Positions 39,066 to 48,658 of a stretch of DNA of 64,000 bases are shown here, piece by piece. Below the pieces are notes generated by a model. The model made no database searches. It was given only the letters and a program-made list of their open reading frames with translations, and was not told the DNA's origin. This DNA comes from JAQBDA01 sp963709875. GTDB taxonomy: Bacteria > Chloroflexota > Anaerolineae > Anaerolineales > UBA4823. The translations under genes and the position numbers were made by a program. The stretch covers positions 1-64,000 of the forward strand of contig CAVPYB010000004.1 of NCBI GenBank assembly GCA_963709875.1, given 5' to 3'. Every line of letters starts with the position of its first letter. Position 1 is the stretch's first letter.

Positions 39066-40247
39066 TCTATCTCAGTCGACATTGCCCGAAAGGTATCAAC
39101 GGCTATTAGAGCTATCCCATGATCTATCGTCGACGTTGGATCTGGACAGCCTGCTGAACCGTATTGTCGAGGCAGCCGCAGAGCTGTGCAACGCCGAAGC
39201 CGCCTCCATACTGCTGTACGACCAGCTCAAAGAGCAATTATATTTTCGCGCCTCCTCGAACCTGGATAAGCCATTGATGAGCGAGCTGATCGTCCCGCTA
39301 AGCGGCAGCGTGGCAGGTTGGATCATCACCAACCGCCATCCAGTGATCATATCCAACGCTCAAAACGATCCCCGCCATTTCAGCAAGATTGGGAAGATCA
39401 CCCATATAACAACCGATTCCCTGCTCGGCGTCCCGCTCTTGCGTAAAGAACGGGCGGTTGGTGTATTGGAAGCGATCAATAAACTGTCCGGCGATTTCAC
39501 AATCGAAGATAAAGACCTGCTGATGGCATTAGGCGCTCAGGCAGCCATTGCCATCGAAAACGCGCGCCTATTCCAGCAATCCGACCTGATCTCAGAATTC
39601 GTGCATGAGATACGCACGCCGCTGGCATCCCTGACTGCCGCAGCATACATCCTGATGCGTCCCGAAGTCTCCGAAGACCGCCGCGCCCAGATGATCGAGA
39701 CCATGCAGCAAGAGATCAGCCGCCTATCAGACATGGCCTCCTCGTTCCTGGACCTCGCCCGGCTGGAATCCGGTCGTGCCAGATTCCAGTTTTCACCCTT
39801 TGATATCGGGGAGCTACTGGAAGAATGCTCGATTGTCGTGCGGGGGAAATTCGAAGAAAAGAGGCAGGAATTATGCGTCGAGACGCCGGAGAGAGCTATC
39901 CATATCAGCGCCGACCGTGACAAGCTCAAGCAGGTCGTGCTGAACTTATTGAGCAATGCTAATAAATACACCCCTCAGGGGGGAAGATTATCCTGGATGC
40001 ACGCGCAACAACTGACGAAATCATCATACAGGTAATCGATAACGGGCGCGGGATCTCACCGCAATACCTCCCGCATCTGGCAGAGAAATTCTATCGTGTG
40101 CCCACAGCCGAAGCAGACACACAAGGTACCGGACTGGGGTTGTTTATCTGCAAGCATATCACCGACGCACATGGCGGGAAGATGAGCATCGAAAGCACCG
40201 CAGGGAAGGGTACGACGGTCACTATCCGCCTCCCATTTATCGCTTGA
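39058..40247 (+). CDS. GAF-domain sensor histidine kinase (one frameshift)
   Basis: A soluble histidine kinase of about 396 residues. A GAF domain (about residues 20-170, with LDLDSLLNRIVEAAAELC and LLGVPLLRKERAVGVLEAIN) is followed by the H-box ISEFVHEIRTPLASL, then the N-box NLLSNANKYTPQGG. The frame breaks at a run of G around 39976-39982 and continues in another frame with VIDNGRGISPQYLPHL and GTGLGLFICKHITDAHGG to TGA 40245. The loss of one G is the simplest cause. GTG 39058 overlaps the sirtuin stop. The cognate regulator may be the upstream receiver-MinD protein, since they share an operon. The GAF ligand is unknown. Confidence 0.88.
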
Positions 40248-40497
40248 GTAGCTCATCCACCTCAGAGATATACCCCTGCATGGCTGCTTCTTTGGACCGC
40301 CCTTTGACTTTCTTCCACGCATCATACTTCGCCCGCCCAACCGGATCGGTAAATCCCGGTCGTTTCCCGCCCACATCACCTGTCGTTGCCTGCTTATAAA
40401 GTGCATACAGCTTGAGGAGCGTGTTATTATCCGGTCTGCTGGGCAGATTCTGCGCCTGTTCGGCAGCTTCCTTGAACCTTGTTTCGAGGTTTTCCAT
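40237..40497 (-). CDS. Acyl-CoA-binding protein
   Basis: An 86-residue four-helix ACBP that binds long-chain acyl-CoA esters. The family signature is clear: LKLYALYKQATTGDV with the conserved Tyr and Lys, then AKYDAWKKVKGRSKEAAMQGY. ACBPs are widespread in eukaryotes but patchy in bacteria, so its presence is notable. It lies just after HMG-CoA reductase on the same strand (15 bases between), and its 3' end overlaps the histidine kinase stop tail to tail. AGGAGAT seven bases before the ATG supports the start. Confidence 0.93.
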   Translation of the reverse strand: MENLETRFKEAAEQAQNLPSRPDNNTLLKLYALYKQATTGDVGGKRPGFTDPVGRAKYDAWKKVKGRSKEAAMQGYISEVDELLKR

Positions 40498-40512
40498 GAT
40501 CTCCTCCTTGGT

Positions 40513-42054
40513 CTACCGATTCCGCCCGTATTTCTCGTGACTGGAAACCCAATCCGATGATGAAATCGCCGATCCCAGGGAGATTTCGCCTGCCAGGACA
40601 ACCCCAGCGACAATTTCAGCTAATTTGTTGACCTTGCCCTTGCCGTAAGCACCGAGCACCTCCAGGCATTCTCGTTGGGTTGGCAAGTTTGTCCCCCCTC
40701 CGTAGGTTGCTACGATGAGCGATGGGATGGTAATCGAGATATATAAATCACCTGACGCCATCAGCTCGGTGTACAGGATTCCGGCTGATGATTCGGAAAC
40801 GTTTGCCACATCCTGACCGGTGGCGATGAACATGGCAGTGATGGCATTTGCAGAGTGGGCGCCATTGTTATTTGCACCTGACAGGATCGAGCCAACGTTA
40901 GCCACCTGATAATGGTAAGCAAGGCTCTCCGGCTCTACCCGCATGTGCTGAATTAATACTTCCCGCTTGATCACTGCCTCTGCTGTAACCCGTTTCCCTC
41001 GCGTGCGCATGATATTGATCTGGGATGACTTCTTATCGGTAGCAAAATTAGACTCCAGGTAGAAATGCTTGATCCCTGGGAAATTATCTATAATCCAACT
41101 GCAGGCAGCGAATGTTGCCCTACCGACCATGTTTTGTCCTGCGGCATCTCCGGTCGTGAAATTGAAACGCAGGTAGGCGAATTTATTTGCCAGGTATGGA
41201 TCAACGTAAATCAGCTTTGCTATCTGTGAGGTTGCCTCTGCTTCTTCACGAATTCGGTCCATATGTTCGTTTACCCACTTGACAAACTCCCTCCCACTCC
41301 GCGAGTCGGCGAACACGAAAACCGGTGCACGCTGCATGGCATCATCAACGACTGTGCAGTTGACTCCACCAGAGAGATTCAGCAGCTTACACCCACGGTT
41401 ATAAGATGCGACCAGAGTACCTTCGGTAGTAGCCAGAGGGATCAGGAATTCACCAATGGCGTGCTCGCCGTTCACTTTAAGAGGTCCTGCAAATCCTAGA
41501 GGGATTTGTGCGACGCCTGTAAAGTTCTCAATGTTGCCCTGGCATAATTGTGGGTCGATACTATATTGAGCTAAGTGATCCAGCTTAACACCGGTTTGAT
41601 CGGCAACAAACGCCTGCCTGCTCTTGATGATATCCGTGGAATAGTTATCATCAGCCGATCGTGGGATTCGAACCAGGTCTTCTCTATCCTCGCGGATTGC
41701 ATCCTCTACCTTGAGCTTCAGTTTACCGAAAGGTCGTGTCTCGAACCAGATCTCAATCGAGTGTTTTCCCTGATCGAGAGAGTTTACCTGCGCAAGGATA
41801 TCCATGCTCTTTCGCAATGGGAACTCTATCTGGTTCTCCGGTGTGATATCGTGGGGGTGTAGTGTTGAGCCTGCCCCGAGATCCATCCGGATGGCTTCGA
41901 GCGGGATATCTTCTCCATCTATCCTCACCCTGGATAAGCCAGTGAAGCGTGCATCACTGAGACGATTCTTTATCGAAAACTGGATCCCTTGAGCAGTGTT
42001 TTGAAGACTGCCAAAAGTGTACAGCTGGCGGAGCAAGAGACTCGGTACTGCCAT
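40513..42054 (-). CDS. Hydroxymethylglutaryl-CoA reductase with an extra N-terminal domain
   Basis: HMG-CoA reductase makes mevalonate, the committed step of the mevalonate isoprenoid route. Residues 150-513 are a class I-type catalytic domain: NIENFTGVAQIPLGFAGPL, the catalytic Glu in LATTEGTLVASYNRGCKLL, ESNFATDKK, the catalytic Asp in TTGDAAGQNMVGRAT, and the C-terminal catalytic His in SSHEKYGRNR. In place of a membrane anchor, residues 1-140 form a soluble beta-rich domain with VRIDGEDIPLEAIRMDL and LDQGKHSIEIWFETRPFG. I think this resembles the DUF6379/C-glycoside-deglycosidase beta-subunit fold. AGGAGG supports ATG 42054. Confidence 0.92.
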   Translation of the reverse strand: MAVPSLLLRQLYTFGSLQNTAQGIQFSIKNRLSDARFTGLSRVRIDGEDIPLEAIRMDLGAGSTLHPHDITPENQIEFPLRKSMDILAQVNSLDQGKHSIEIWFETRPFGKLKLKVEDAIREDREDLVRIPRSADDNYSTDIIKSRQAFVADQTGVKLDHLAQYSIDPQLCQGNIENFTGVAQIPLGFAGPLKVNGEHAIGEFLIPLATTEGTLVASYNRGCKLLNLSGGVNCTVVDDAMQRAPVFVFADSRSGREFVKWVNEHMDRIREEAEATSQIAKLIYVDPYLANKFAYLRFNFTTGDAAGQNMVGRATFAACSWIIDNFPGIKHFYLESNFATDKKSSQINIMRTRGKRVTAEAVIKREVLIQHMRVEPESLAYHYQVANVGSILSGANNNGAHSANAITAMFIATGQDVANVSESSAGILYTELMASGDLYISITIPSLIVATYGGGTNLPTQRECLEVLGAYGKGKVNKLAEIVAGVVLAGEISLGSAISSSDWVSSHEKYGRNR

Positions 42055-42109
42055 CGCTTTCCTCCTCTATGTTCTCTAGGTTGAACGAAATCCTCAGGGT
42101 ATCTACCGG

Positions 42110-43876
42110 TTAGCGTGCTCCTCGACGCCCAAACTGGCGTTCCAGCAGATCAACAGACAGGTGGATCATCGTCGGACGACCATGCGGACAGGTGCGCGGA
42201 GAGACACAGTTTTCCAGGTCCTCGATCAGCGCTCGCTGTTCGTCCATCGACAGCACCTGTCCGGCTTTCACTGCCGCACGCTTGCACACCCGGGCGATTA
42301 AGCGCGCTTCGCGCTCCTTCTGTAATGGTGCTTCATCTTCCTCAAAATCTTCAACCAGGACAAGCAATGCCGCCGAGGGGTCCATTCCGGCTAACAGTGC
42401 CGGGACTGCGCGAACCAGGAAGGTGTCTTTGCCAAACTCTTCTACACGAAATCCAACCTCGGAAAGGATATTCAGCTGCTCGGTCAGGATGCGTGAGCTG
42501 GCAGGCGGCAGTTTCACTGTGACGGGCTGAAGCAGCTCCTGTGCGGCGATGCCCATAGCTGCAGGATCGCCTCCGCTCTGCTGATGCTGAGTGAGCAGCT
42601 TCTCGAATAGGACTCTCTCATGGGCAGCGTGCTGGTCAACCAGGTACAGCCCATCCGGTCCTTCCGCCACAAGGTAGGCAGCTGCTATTTGACCCACCAA
42701 ACGCAGCAACGGGATGCGGGGAGGGGATAGCGCGACCGTTGTCGGCTGCCCTGAAGCTGCCGAGCCATCCAGCGGCTGCTCTGTGGAGGCATGACCCGCT
42801 TCTCTCTCCGACCAGAATGTCCGCGATTCGGTCCGCTCTTCCCATTTTGCCTGTCCCACGTAGGGGGATTGATCGATTCCCGGCACAGGTGTATGCGCCA
42901 GCAGAGCACGTCGCACGGCATTTTGAACCAGGCGGAAAATTTCATCTCCAGCACGGAACTTTACTTCCGCTTTGGTCGGATGGACGTTGACATCCACCAT
43001 CTCAGGCGGCATGTCCAGGAATAGGATTGCGATCGGGAACCTGCCCACCATCAGCAGCGTGTGATACGCCTGGACCACTGCGGTCGAAAGTCCAAGATCG
43101 TGCACTGGTCTTCCATTAACGAAGATCGTAATCTCCCGCCGGTTTGAGCGGGTGATCGAGACCGGACTGATATATCCCCGGACATATACATCCCCCTCCA
43201 TAGACAGGACTTCCAGCATCTGGCGGGCGATTTCCACACCATATAGGGAGGCGATCACCTCCCTCTGGTCATTATTCCCACTGGTCATCAGGGATGACCG
43301 GTCATCTTGCCAGAGTTGAATTCGCTTTTCGGGGTATGCCAGCGCATAGCGTGTTACCAGATTATCGATCTGGCGACGCTCGGTAATATCCTTCTTTAAG
43401 AACTGCAGGCGTGCCGGGACATTATAGAACAGGTCTGCTACTCGCACCGTTGTGCCCACCGGTGCCCCGGTTGGTTCCAGTTCTCTGATATGACCGCCTT
43501 CGATCTGCAGCCTGCCACCTACATCTGCCCCCTCCAGTCTCGAGATCAGTGCCATCCGGGATACAGAACCGATCGAGGCCAGCGCTTCACCTCGAAAACC
43601 CAATGTTTTGATACTGAATAAGTCCTCCGCTTTGGATAGCTTGCTGGTAGCATGCCGCTGCACAGCCATCGGGATTTCATCGTAGGGGATTCCCAGACCA
43701 TCATCGGCTACCTCAATTAACCTCCGCCCTGCCTGTTGAACTTTTATCATCACCTGGCTGGCTTGCGCATCGATAGCGTTTTCCAGCAGTTCTTTTACCA
43801 CCGAGGCAGGACGTTCGATCACTTCTCCAGCCGCAATCTGGGATGCAACCTCTTCGGGGAGCAGATGTATTGCCAT
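42110..43876 (-). CDS. mutL: DNA mismatch repair protein MutL
   Basis: MutL links mismatch recognition by MutS to strand cutting. The GHKL ATPase domain is complete: VASQIAAGEVIERPASVVKE, ELLENAIDA, DDGLGIP, HATSKL, and KTLGFRGEALASI. A linker of about 70 residues leads to the C-terminal domain, which keeps the endonuclease motif DQHAAHERVLFE and the later CPHGRPT, so it should nick DNA itself, as in species without MutH. 588 residues, intact. A TATAAT lies six bases before ATG 43876 with no Shine-Dalgarno, so the mRNA is probably leaderless. mutS is not in the window. Confidence 0.96.
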   Translation of the reverse strand: MAIHLLPEEVASQIAAGEVIERPASVVKELLENAIDAQASQVMIKVQQAGRRLIEVADDGLGIPYDEIPMAVQRHATSKLSKAEDLFSIKTLGFRGEALASIGSVSRMALISRLEGADVGGRLQIEGGHIRELEPTGAPVGTTVRVADLFYNVPARLQFLKKDITERRQIDNLVTRYALAYPEKRIQLWQDDRSSLMTSGNNDQREVIASLYGVEIARQMLEVLSMEGDVYVRGYISPVSITRSNRREITIFVNGRPVHDLGLSTAVVQAYHTLLMVGRFPIAILFLDMPPEMVDVNVHPTKAEVKFRAGDEIFRLVQNAVRRALLAHTPVPGIDQSPYVGQAKWEERTESRTFWSEREAGHASTEQPLDGSAASGQPTTVALSPPRIPLLRLVGQIAAAYLVAEGPDGLYLVDQHAAHERVLFEKLLTQHQQSGGDPAAMGIAAQELLQPVTVKLPPASSRILTEQLNILSEVGFRVEEFGKDTFLVRAVPALLAGMDPSAALLVLVEDFEEDEAPLQKEREARLIARVCKRAAVKAGQVLSMDEQRALIEDLENCVSPRTCPHGRPTMIHLSVDLLERQFGRRGAR

Positions 43877-43882
43877 ATCTAG

Positions 43883-43930
43883 ATTATAAAGGGGTTTTGT
43901 CTTACGTCACACCTATATTTCTCTTATAAT
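43883..43930. promoter_or_regulatory. Divergent -10 boxes for mutL and the HAD gene, both next to ATG
   Basis: TATAAT on the minus strand (43888-43883) is six bases before the mutL ATG, with GTGACG as a possible -35 at 16 bases. TATAAT on the plus strand (43925-43930) is six bases before ATG 43937. Neither gene has a Shine-Dalgarno sequence, so both mRNAs would begin at or next to the start codon. Confidence 0.55.
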
Positions 43931-43936
43931 TGCTTC

Positions 43937-44593
43937 ATGCAGAATATCACCACAGTTTTCTTCGATCTGGACGACACGTTATATAACAGTGAAAATGGGC
44001 TTTGGGAAGCAATCCGTAAGAGAATGGGAAAGTACATGGAAAACTTGCTGGATCTGCCTCCAGAAGAAGTCGATTCCTTGCGTCGTCATTATTATCTAAC
44101 CTATGGCACAACCTTGCGCGGGCTTCAAATGCATCATGACATCGATAGTATCGAGTATTTAACTTATGTCCACGATTTGCCCTTGGAGGAGTTCCTGCAG
44201 CCGGACATCTCGCTGCGGGAATTGCTCAACAGCCTGCCCTTACGGAAATTCATCTTCACAAACGCGGACTTATATCATGCCCAGCGGGTGCTGGATGTAT
44301 TAGGTGTAAACGGTTGTTTCGATGGCATTGTGGATGTACTCGCACTGGAGTACTTATGCAAACCTCAACCAGAAGCTTACTTGAAGGCGCTAGAATTGGC
44401 AGGCATCGATAACCCACAAGAATGTCTCTACCTCGATGATTCCACTCGCAACCTTTCGACAGCCAGAGATATGGGGATCATCACTGTCCTGGTGGGAGAC
44501 AGCAAGGAAGACCCATCAGCCTGTTATTCGATCGCAAACGTGAAGGATTTACCCCTCATCCTACCCGAGATTTGGGATCAGAGAGGCAGATAA
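43937..44593 (+). CDS. HAD-family hydrolase, pyrimidine 5'-nucleotidase type
   Basis: A 218-residue haloacid-dehalogenase-like phosphatase. Motif I FFDLDDTLYNS carries the nucleophile and acid/base aspartates, motif II is KFIFTNAD, the lysine is in YLCKPQPEAY, and motif IV is CLYLDDSTRNL. The four-helix cap and the FTNAD/HAxRVL layout match the Sdt1/YjjG-like pyrimidine 5'-nucleotidase group. Nucleoside monophosphates are likely substrates, but related enzymes act on other phosphates too. It stands alone behind a start-adjacent -10 box. Confidence 0.85.
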   Translation: MQNITTVFFDLDDTLYNSENGLWEAIRKRMGKYMENLLDLPPEEVDSLRRHYYLTYGTTLRGLQMHHDIDSIEYLTYVHDLPLEEFLQPDISLRELLNSLPLRKFIFTNADLYHAQRVLDVLGVNGCFDGIVDVLALEYLCKPQPEAYLKALELAGIDNPQECLYLDDSTRNLSTARDMGIITVLVGDSKEDPSACYSIANVKDLPLILPEIWDQRGR

Positions 44594-44655
44594 TACCTGC
44601 ACAAGGATGATCGTGGTTATCTTGGTGACCCACAGATTCAGGGAGGCTTGACCGA

Positions 44656-45447
44656 ATGACGATGCAAATGAGTATTGATGAAGCAGCAGCGCTGGTCGAA
44701 CCAGGCTCAACACTGGCCCTTGGCGGGCTGACATTGTACCGGCGCCCTATGACATTCGTCAGAGCACTGGTCCGGCGCTACCGGGCAACCGGACAGCCAT
44801 CCGATTTGACGCTGCTTGCGTTCACTGCCGGTCTGGAGAGTGATTTCCTGGTAGGAGCTGGTATGGTTTCCCGCGTCCGCTCCTGCTACTTCGGTTTGGA
44901 AATATTCGGTCTGGCACCCATGTTCACGCACCATGCCAATCATGGGTCTGTCGAGATAATCGAGGAAACCGAAGCCAGTCTGGCTTTTGGATTGCGGGCG
45001 CAGATGTCCGGCATAGGATTCATGCCAGGTCGAGGCTGGATCGGAACCGATTTGCCAAGACTGCGTCCTGACGTAAAAACGATCATCGACCCCTACACGG
45101 GGGAGGAGCTGATGGCTTTTCCAGCTATCCGGCCAGATTTCGCTGTAATCCACGCATTGCGAGCGGATGAGGAAGGTAACGCCCAGATTGGGGACAATAA
45201 AGGCATCGACCTGGAACTGACCCTGGCATCGAAAACTGTCATCCTCACGGTCGAGGAGATCGTCCCGGAATTGAATAAAGCAGACCTTGTGTCACCATTA
45301 GTCCATTCTCTGGTCCTGGCGGAAAAGGGAGCACTGCCCACATCGTGCCATCCGCTCTATCCCCTGGATGGCGATGCTCTCCTGTCGTATACAGACCAGG
45401 TCAGTGACCCAGAGTCGTTCCACCGTTACATATCAGAGAATATATAG
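44656..45447 (+). CDS. CoA-transferase subunit A-like protein, orphan
   Basis: A 263-residue protein of the CoA-transferase family I alpha type (glutaconate or 3-oxoacid CoA-transferase A). It opens with the glycine-rich PGSTLALGGLTLYRRPMTFV and has LTLLAFTAGLESDFLVGAG, the middle PYTGEELMAFPAIRPDFAVIH and SKTVILTVEEIVPE. The catalytic glutamate of this class sits in the beta subunit, and no beta subunit follows, so either the partner is elsewhere or this subunit works differently. GGGAGG nine bases before ATG 44656 supports the start. Confidence 0.85.
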   Translation: MTMQMSIDEAAALVEPGSTLALGGLTLYRRPMTFVRALVRRYRATGQPSDLTLLAFTAGLESDFLVGAGMVSRVRSCYFGLEIFGLAPMFTHHANHGSVEIIEETEASLAFGLRAQMSGIGFMPGRGWIGTDLPRLRPDVKTIIDPYTGEELMAFPAIRPDFAVIHALRADEEGNAQIGDNKGIDLELTLASKTVILTVEEIVPELNKADLVSPLVHSLVLAEKGALPTSCHPLYPLDGDALLSYTDQVSDPESFHRYISENI

Positions 45448-45563
45448 CTTGTAGGATGAATAACCCAGCAGGTGATATTATCAGTTTCTATCATTGTGTT
45501 TATCTAATTCTAATCATGGTATGGTAATCTTTAGCGGAGAAATCGTACTATCAGGAGCAAAAC

Positions 45564-46831
45564 ATGAAATCCAGGGTGTTGACCACCATCATCGTGATAA
45601 CAATGGCTGCAATATTATTAGCAGGAGCCTGCTCGGCGGGATTCATCGCGGCACAGGTTATCACACCTAAATCACCCCAGACCGCGCTCTCCTTCTTCGA
45701 GGGTGTAATCGGCGAGTCTGGCACCACCACCAGTCCTGAGGATACCGGTACACCATCGGCTATTGTCGAAACATTCACCCCTTTCTGGCAAGCATGGGAC
45801 CTGGTGCACGACCAGTATGTCGACCAACCGGTCGATGATAGTGTATTGATGCGCGGTGCCATCAAAGGCATGCTCGAATCCCTGGATGACCCGCATACTG
45901 CTTATCTTGAGCCAGAGCAGTACAATGAGCTGGTTACCGAGCTTCAAGGAGAAGCGGAATACGAAGGCATTGGAGCATGGGTAGACACAACCAGCGATTA
46001 CCTGACCGTTATCAGCCCGATGCCGGGATCTCCGGCAGATAAAGCGGGTCTTATCACCGGGGATAAGATCTACGCGATTGATGGTAAGGATATGACCGGG
46101 ATTGACACTGAACTTGTCCGCAAGCAGGTACTGGGTCCGGCGGGCTCTGTTGTAGTTCTGACCATATTGAGAGAGGTGAAGAGCCTTTCGATGTAGAAAT
46201 CGTCCGCGCCAGCATTAACGTCCCCGGTCTGGAAAGCCGGATGCTGGAAAACAATATTGGATACATCCACCTGTACATCTTTGGCGACGATACCCGGGAA
46301 GAGCTGCGAACAGCAATTAAGAATTTGCAGGCTCAAGGAATGGAAGGCATCATACTGGATCTGCGATACAATGCCGGCGGATACGTGACCACGGCAATCG
46401 ATGTGGCTTCTGAATTCATCGATGAGGGCGTGATCATGTACGAAGAATTAGGCAATGGTGAGCGCAAAACCTTCTCTGCCAAGAGGGGCGGGCTGGCGAC
46501 TGATATTCCGGTCGTAGTCCTTGTCAATGAAGGCAGCGCATCTGCATCTGAGATCGTTGCCGGTGCAATCCAGGATCATGGAAGGGGAGTGCTGGTCGGG
46601 GTGGTCACGTATGGAAAAGGCTCGGTTCAGGTGCCAACGGTCTTGAAAGATAACCAGGGCGCAGTACGCATAACCATTGCCAGGTGGCTCACACCCGATG
46701 GGCGCACGATTCACGAGGTAGGTTTAACCCCGGATTTCGATGTATCTATCACAGATGAGGACCGTTCTCAAAACCTTGACCCGCAATTGGAGAAGGCAAT
46801 CGAAATTCTCAGCCAGCCATACAAGCAGTAA
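45564..46831 (+). CDS. S41-family C-terminal processing protease (one frameshift)
   Basis: A CtpA-type secreted protease of about 422 residues. An N-terminal signal or anchor (IIVITMAAILLAGACSAG) precedes a helical segment with LVHDQYVDQPVDDSVLMRGA and GMLESLDDPHTAYLEPEQY. A PDZ domain follows (VISPMPGSPADKAGLITGDKI), and the S41 domain carries the nucleophile in NEGSASASEIVAGAI and the lysine in VTYGKGSVQVP. The frame breaks near 46175 and continues at once with EEPFDVEIVRA, so one base is missing. A possible lipobox (AGAC) is present. AGGAG supports ATG 45564. Confidence 0.9.
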
Positions 46832-46884
46832 TTACCTTTCCGGGAGCGGAAGGTTTACACAGAGCAAGTTGGAGACAGTAGGAG

Positions 46885-47589
46885 ATGATAGCTTTTTTCG
46901 ACCCAAGATACTTAATATTTATGGCACCGGCTTTTATCATTATGCTGGTGGTCCAATGGTACGTTCAATCATCTTACAAGAAATGGAGCCAGGTGCCAGC
47001 TCGCAGCCGTATGAGTGGTTCTCAGGCAGCGCAGCGTCTTATCCAGCGTGGTGGTTTATATGATGTGAGCATCGAAGGTGTTTCTGGCAACCTGACAGAC
47101 CATTATGACCCTCGAAAGAAGGTTTTACGTCTCTCACAAGGCGTTTACCAGAGCAATTCCGTTGCCGCATTGGCAATCGCCGCCCACGAATTGGGTCATG
47201 CTATGCAGGACAAGGATGAATATTTTCCGCTGCGTTTCCGCGCTGCCCTCGTCCCGGCAGTGAATATCGGGTCTTACCTGGGCTGGATACTGATTATCAT
47301 TGGCATGCTGCTTCGTGTCACCGAACTAGCCTGGCTTGGTGTAGCAGTCTTTTCTGCGGGTGCTGTTTTTGCCCTTGCTACCATACCCGTGGAGCTGAAC
47401 GCATCTGCACGTGCCAAACGGCTGCTGGTAGAGTCCGGATTGATTGTCGGAGATGACGAGCAGCGCGGCGTTAATAGCGTACTGAATGCTGCTGCGTTGA
47501 CCTATGTGGCTGCGCTGATAACCGCAGTCCTGCAGCTCCTGTACTACGTTACGCTTATCTTCGGCATGAGCGGTCGCAGGCGCGGCTGA
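46885..47589 (+). CDS. YugP-type zinc metallopeptidase
   Basis: A 234-residue membrane protein of the Zn_peptidase_2 (YugP) family. One N-terminal span (YLIFMAPAFIIMLVVQW) is followed by the conserved SGSQAAQRLIQRGGLYDVSIE and DHYDPRKKVLRLS, the zinc motif AIAAHELGHAMQ (HExxH), then several C-terminal spans and the ARAKRLLVESGLI segment. The substrates are unknown. It follows the CtpA gene by 53 bases, so the two proteases may share a transcript. GGAG ten bases before ATG 46885 is the likely ribosome site. Confidence 0.9.
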   Translation: MIAFFDPRYLIFMAPAFIIMLVVQWYVQSSYKKWSQVPARSRMSGSQAAQRLIQRGGLYDVSIEGVSGNLTDHYDPRKKVLRLSQGVYQSNSVAALAIAAHELGHAMQDKDEYFPLRFRAALVPAVNIGSYLGWILIIIGMLLRVTELAWLGVAVFSAGAVFALATIPVELNASARAKRLLVESGLIVGDDEQRGVNSVLNAAALTYVAALITAVLQLLYYVTLIFGMSGRRRG

Positions 47590-47644
47590 TGCAGGATTGT
47601 TAGCCCTGTATTTAGTTTAGAACTTATCCGTTATAATCACCCTT

Positions 47645-48658
47645 ATGCGTAATTTCCTTTTCGCGCTTGTCCTGCTTCTGGGTGGCGTATTCATCTTTAT
47701 GCGCTTCGCCGAAGTACAACAGATTGCGGTCACGCTGAAAGGGGGGGATTGGCGTTTTATCGGCATAGCTTTCTTCTTCGAGGGGCTGTGGATTCTGTGC
47801 GTGGCTGCCTCCTACAAAGTCATATATCACGCGATGGGGCTTTACGAAAGATACGAGCGGTTGATCTTGATATCCTCGGCATCTAACTTTGTGAACGTGA
47901 TCGCACCGTCTGCCGGCATGGGCGGTATGGCTGTTCTGATCAGCGAGTCGAAGCGCATGGGGAACTCGACCGGTCGGGCAACTGCCGCGGGTGTATTATT
48001 CGTCCTGTTCGATTATTTCGGATTTCTATTTCTGCTGACCGCAGGTCTCTTCGTGCTCTATCAGCGCAACAACCTGTCTCCGGTGGAAATTACAGCCTCG
48101 GTTGTGCTTTTCTCGGTCGCTGCCTTTATTGCTTACCTGGTTATCATCGGTCTGCGCTCCGGGGAAGCGCTCGGAAATGTGTTGGCGAGTCTGGCACGCC
48201 GGGTAAACCGGATCCTGGGTCATTTCACTACGCGCCAGTACCTGTCGGAACAGCGGGCGCATAATTTTGCCCTGGAAGCATCGTTGGCGCTCGTAGAGAT
48301 TAAGAAAAAACCTCTCTATCTATCTCTGGCGATCATCCTGGGATTGACGAGCAAGTTTCTATTGTTATTTATCCTGCTGTTGGTCTTTCTTTCATTTGGC
48401 GTCCCATATTCTCCAGGCACAATAATCGCTGGGTTCAGTATCGGCTACCTCTTTTTCATCGTCTCTCCAACCCCAGCCGGGATTGGCTTTGTCGAGGGTG
48501 GGCTTACTCTTGCCCTGACGACGTTGGGCGTGCCCATAGGCGCGGCGGCGGTAATCACCCTGGCCTATCGTGGCATTACTTTCTGGCTGCCGCTCATCTT
48601 CGGGATGATCGCTTTCCGCCTGCTTCCCCACACCGGTGGAGTCAGATCTGCAGCATAG
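47645..48658 (+). CDS. UPF0104 / lysylphosphatidylglycerol synthetase-like membrane protein
   Basis: A 337-residue integral membrane protein with about eight spans, of the family that holds the flippase part of MprF. Family segments are WILCVAASYKVIYHAMG, SSASNFVNVIAPSAGMGGMAVLI, and the C-terminal FIVSPTPAGIGFVEGGL. There is no aminoacyl-transferase domain. A role in lipid or polyprenyl-sugar transport is plausible but unproven. A TATAAT at 47632-47637 lies seven bases before ATG 47645 and no Shine-Dalgarno is visible, which suggests a leaderless mRNA. Confidence 0.85.
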   Translation: MRNFLFALVLLLGGVFIFMRFAEVQQIAVTLKGGDWRFIGIAFFFEGLWILCVAASYKVIYHAMGLYERYERLILISSASNFVNVIAPSAGMGGMAVLISESKRMGNSTGRATAAGVLFVLFDYFGFLFLLTAGLFVLYQRNNLSPVEITASVVLFSVAAFIAYLVIIGLRSGEALGNVLASLARRVNRILGHFTTRQYLSEQRAHNFALEASLALVEIKKKPLYLSLAIILGLTSKFLLLFILLLVFLSFGVPYSPGTIIAGFSIGYLFFIVSPTPAGIGFVEGGLTLALTTLGVPIGAAAVITLAYRGITFWLPLIFGMIAFRLLPHTGGVRSAA

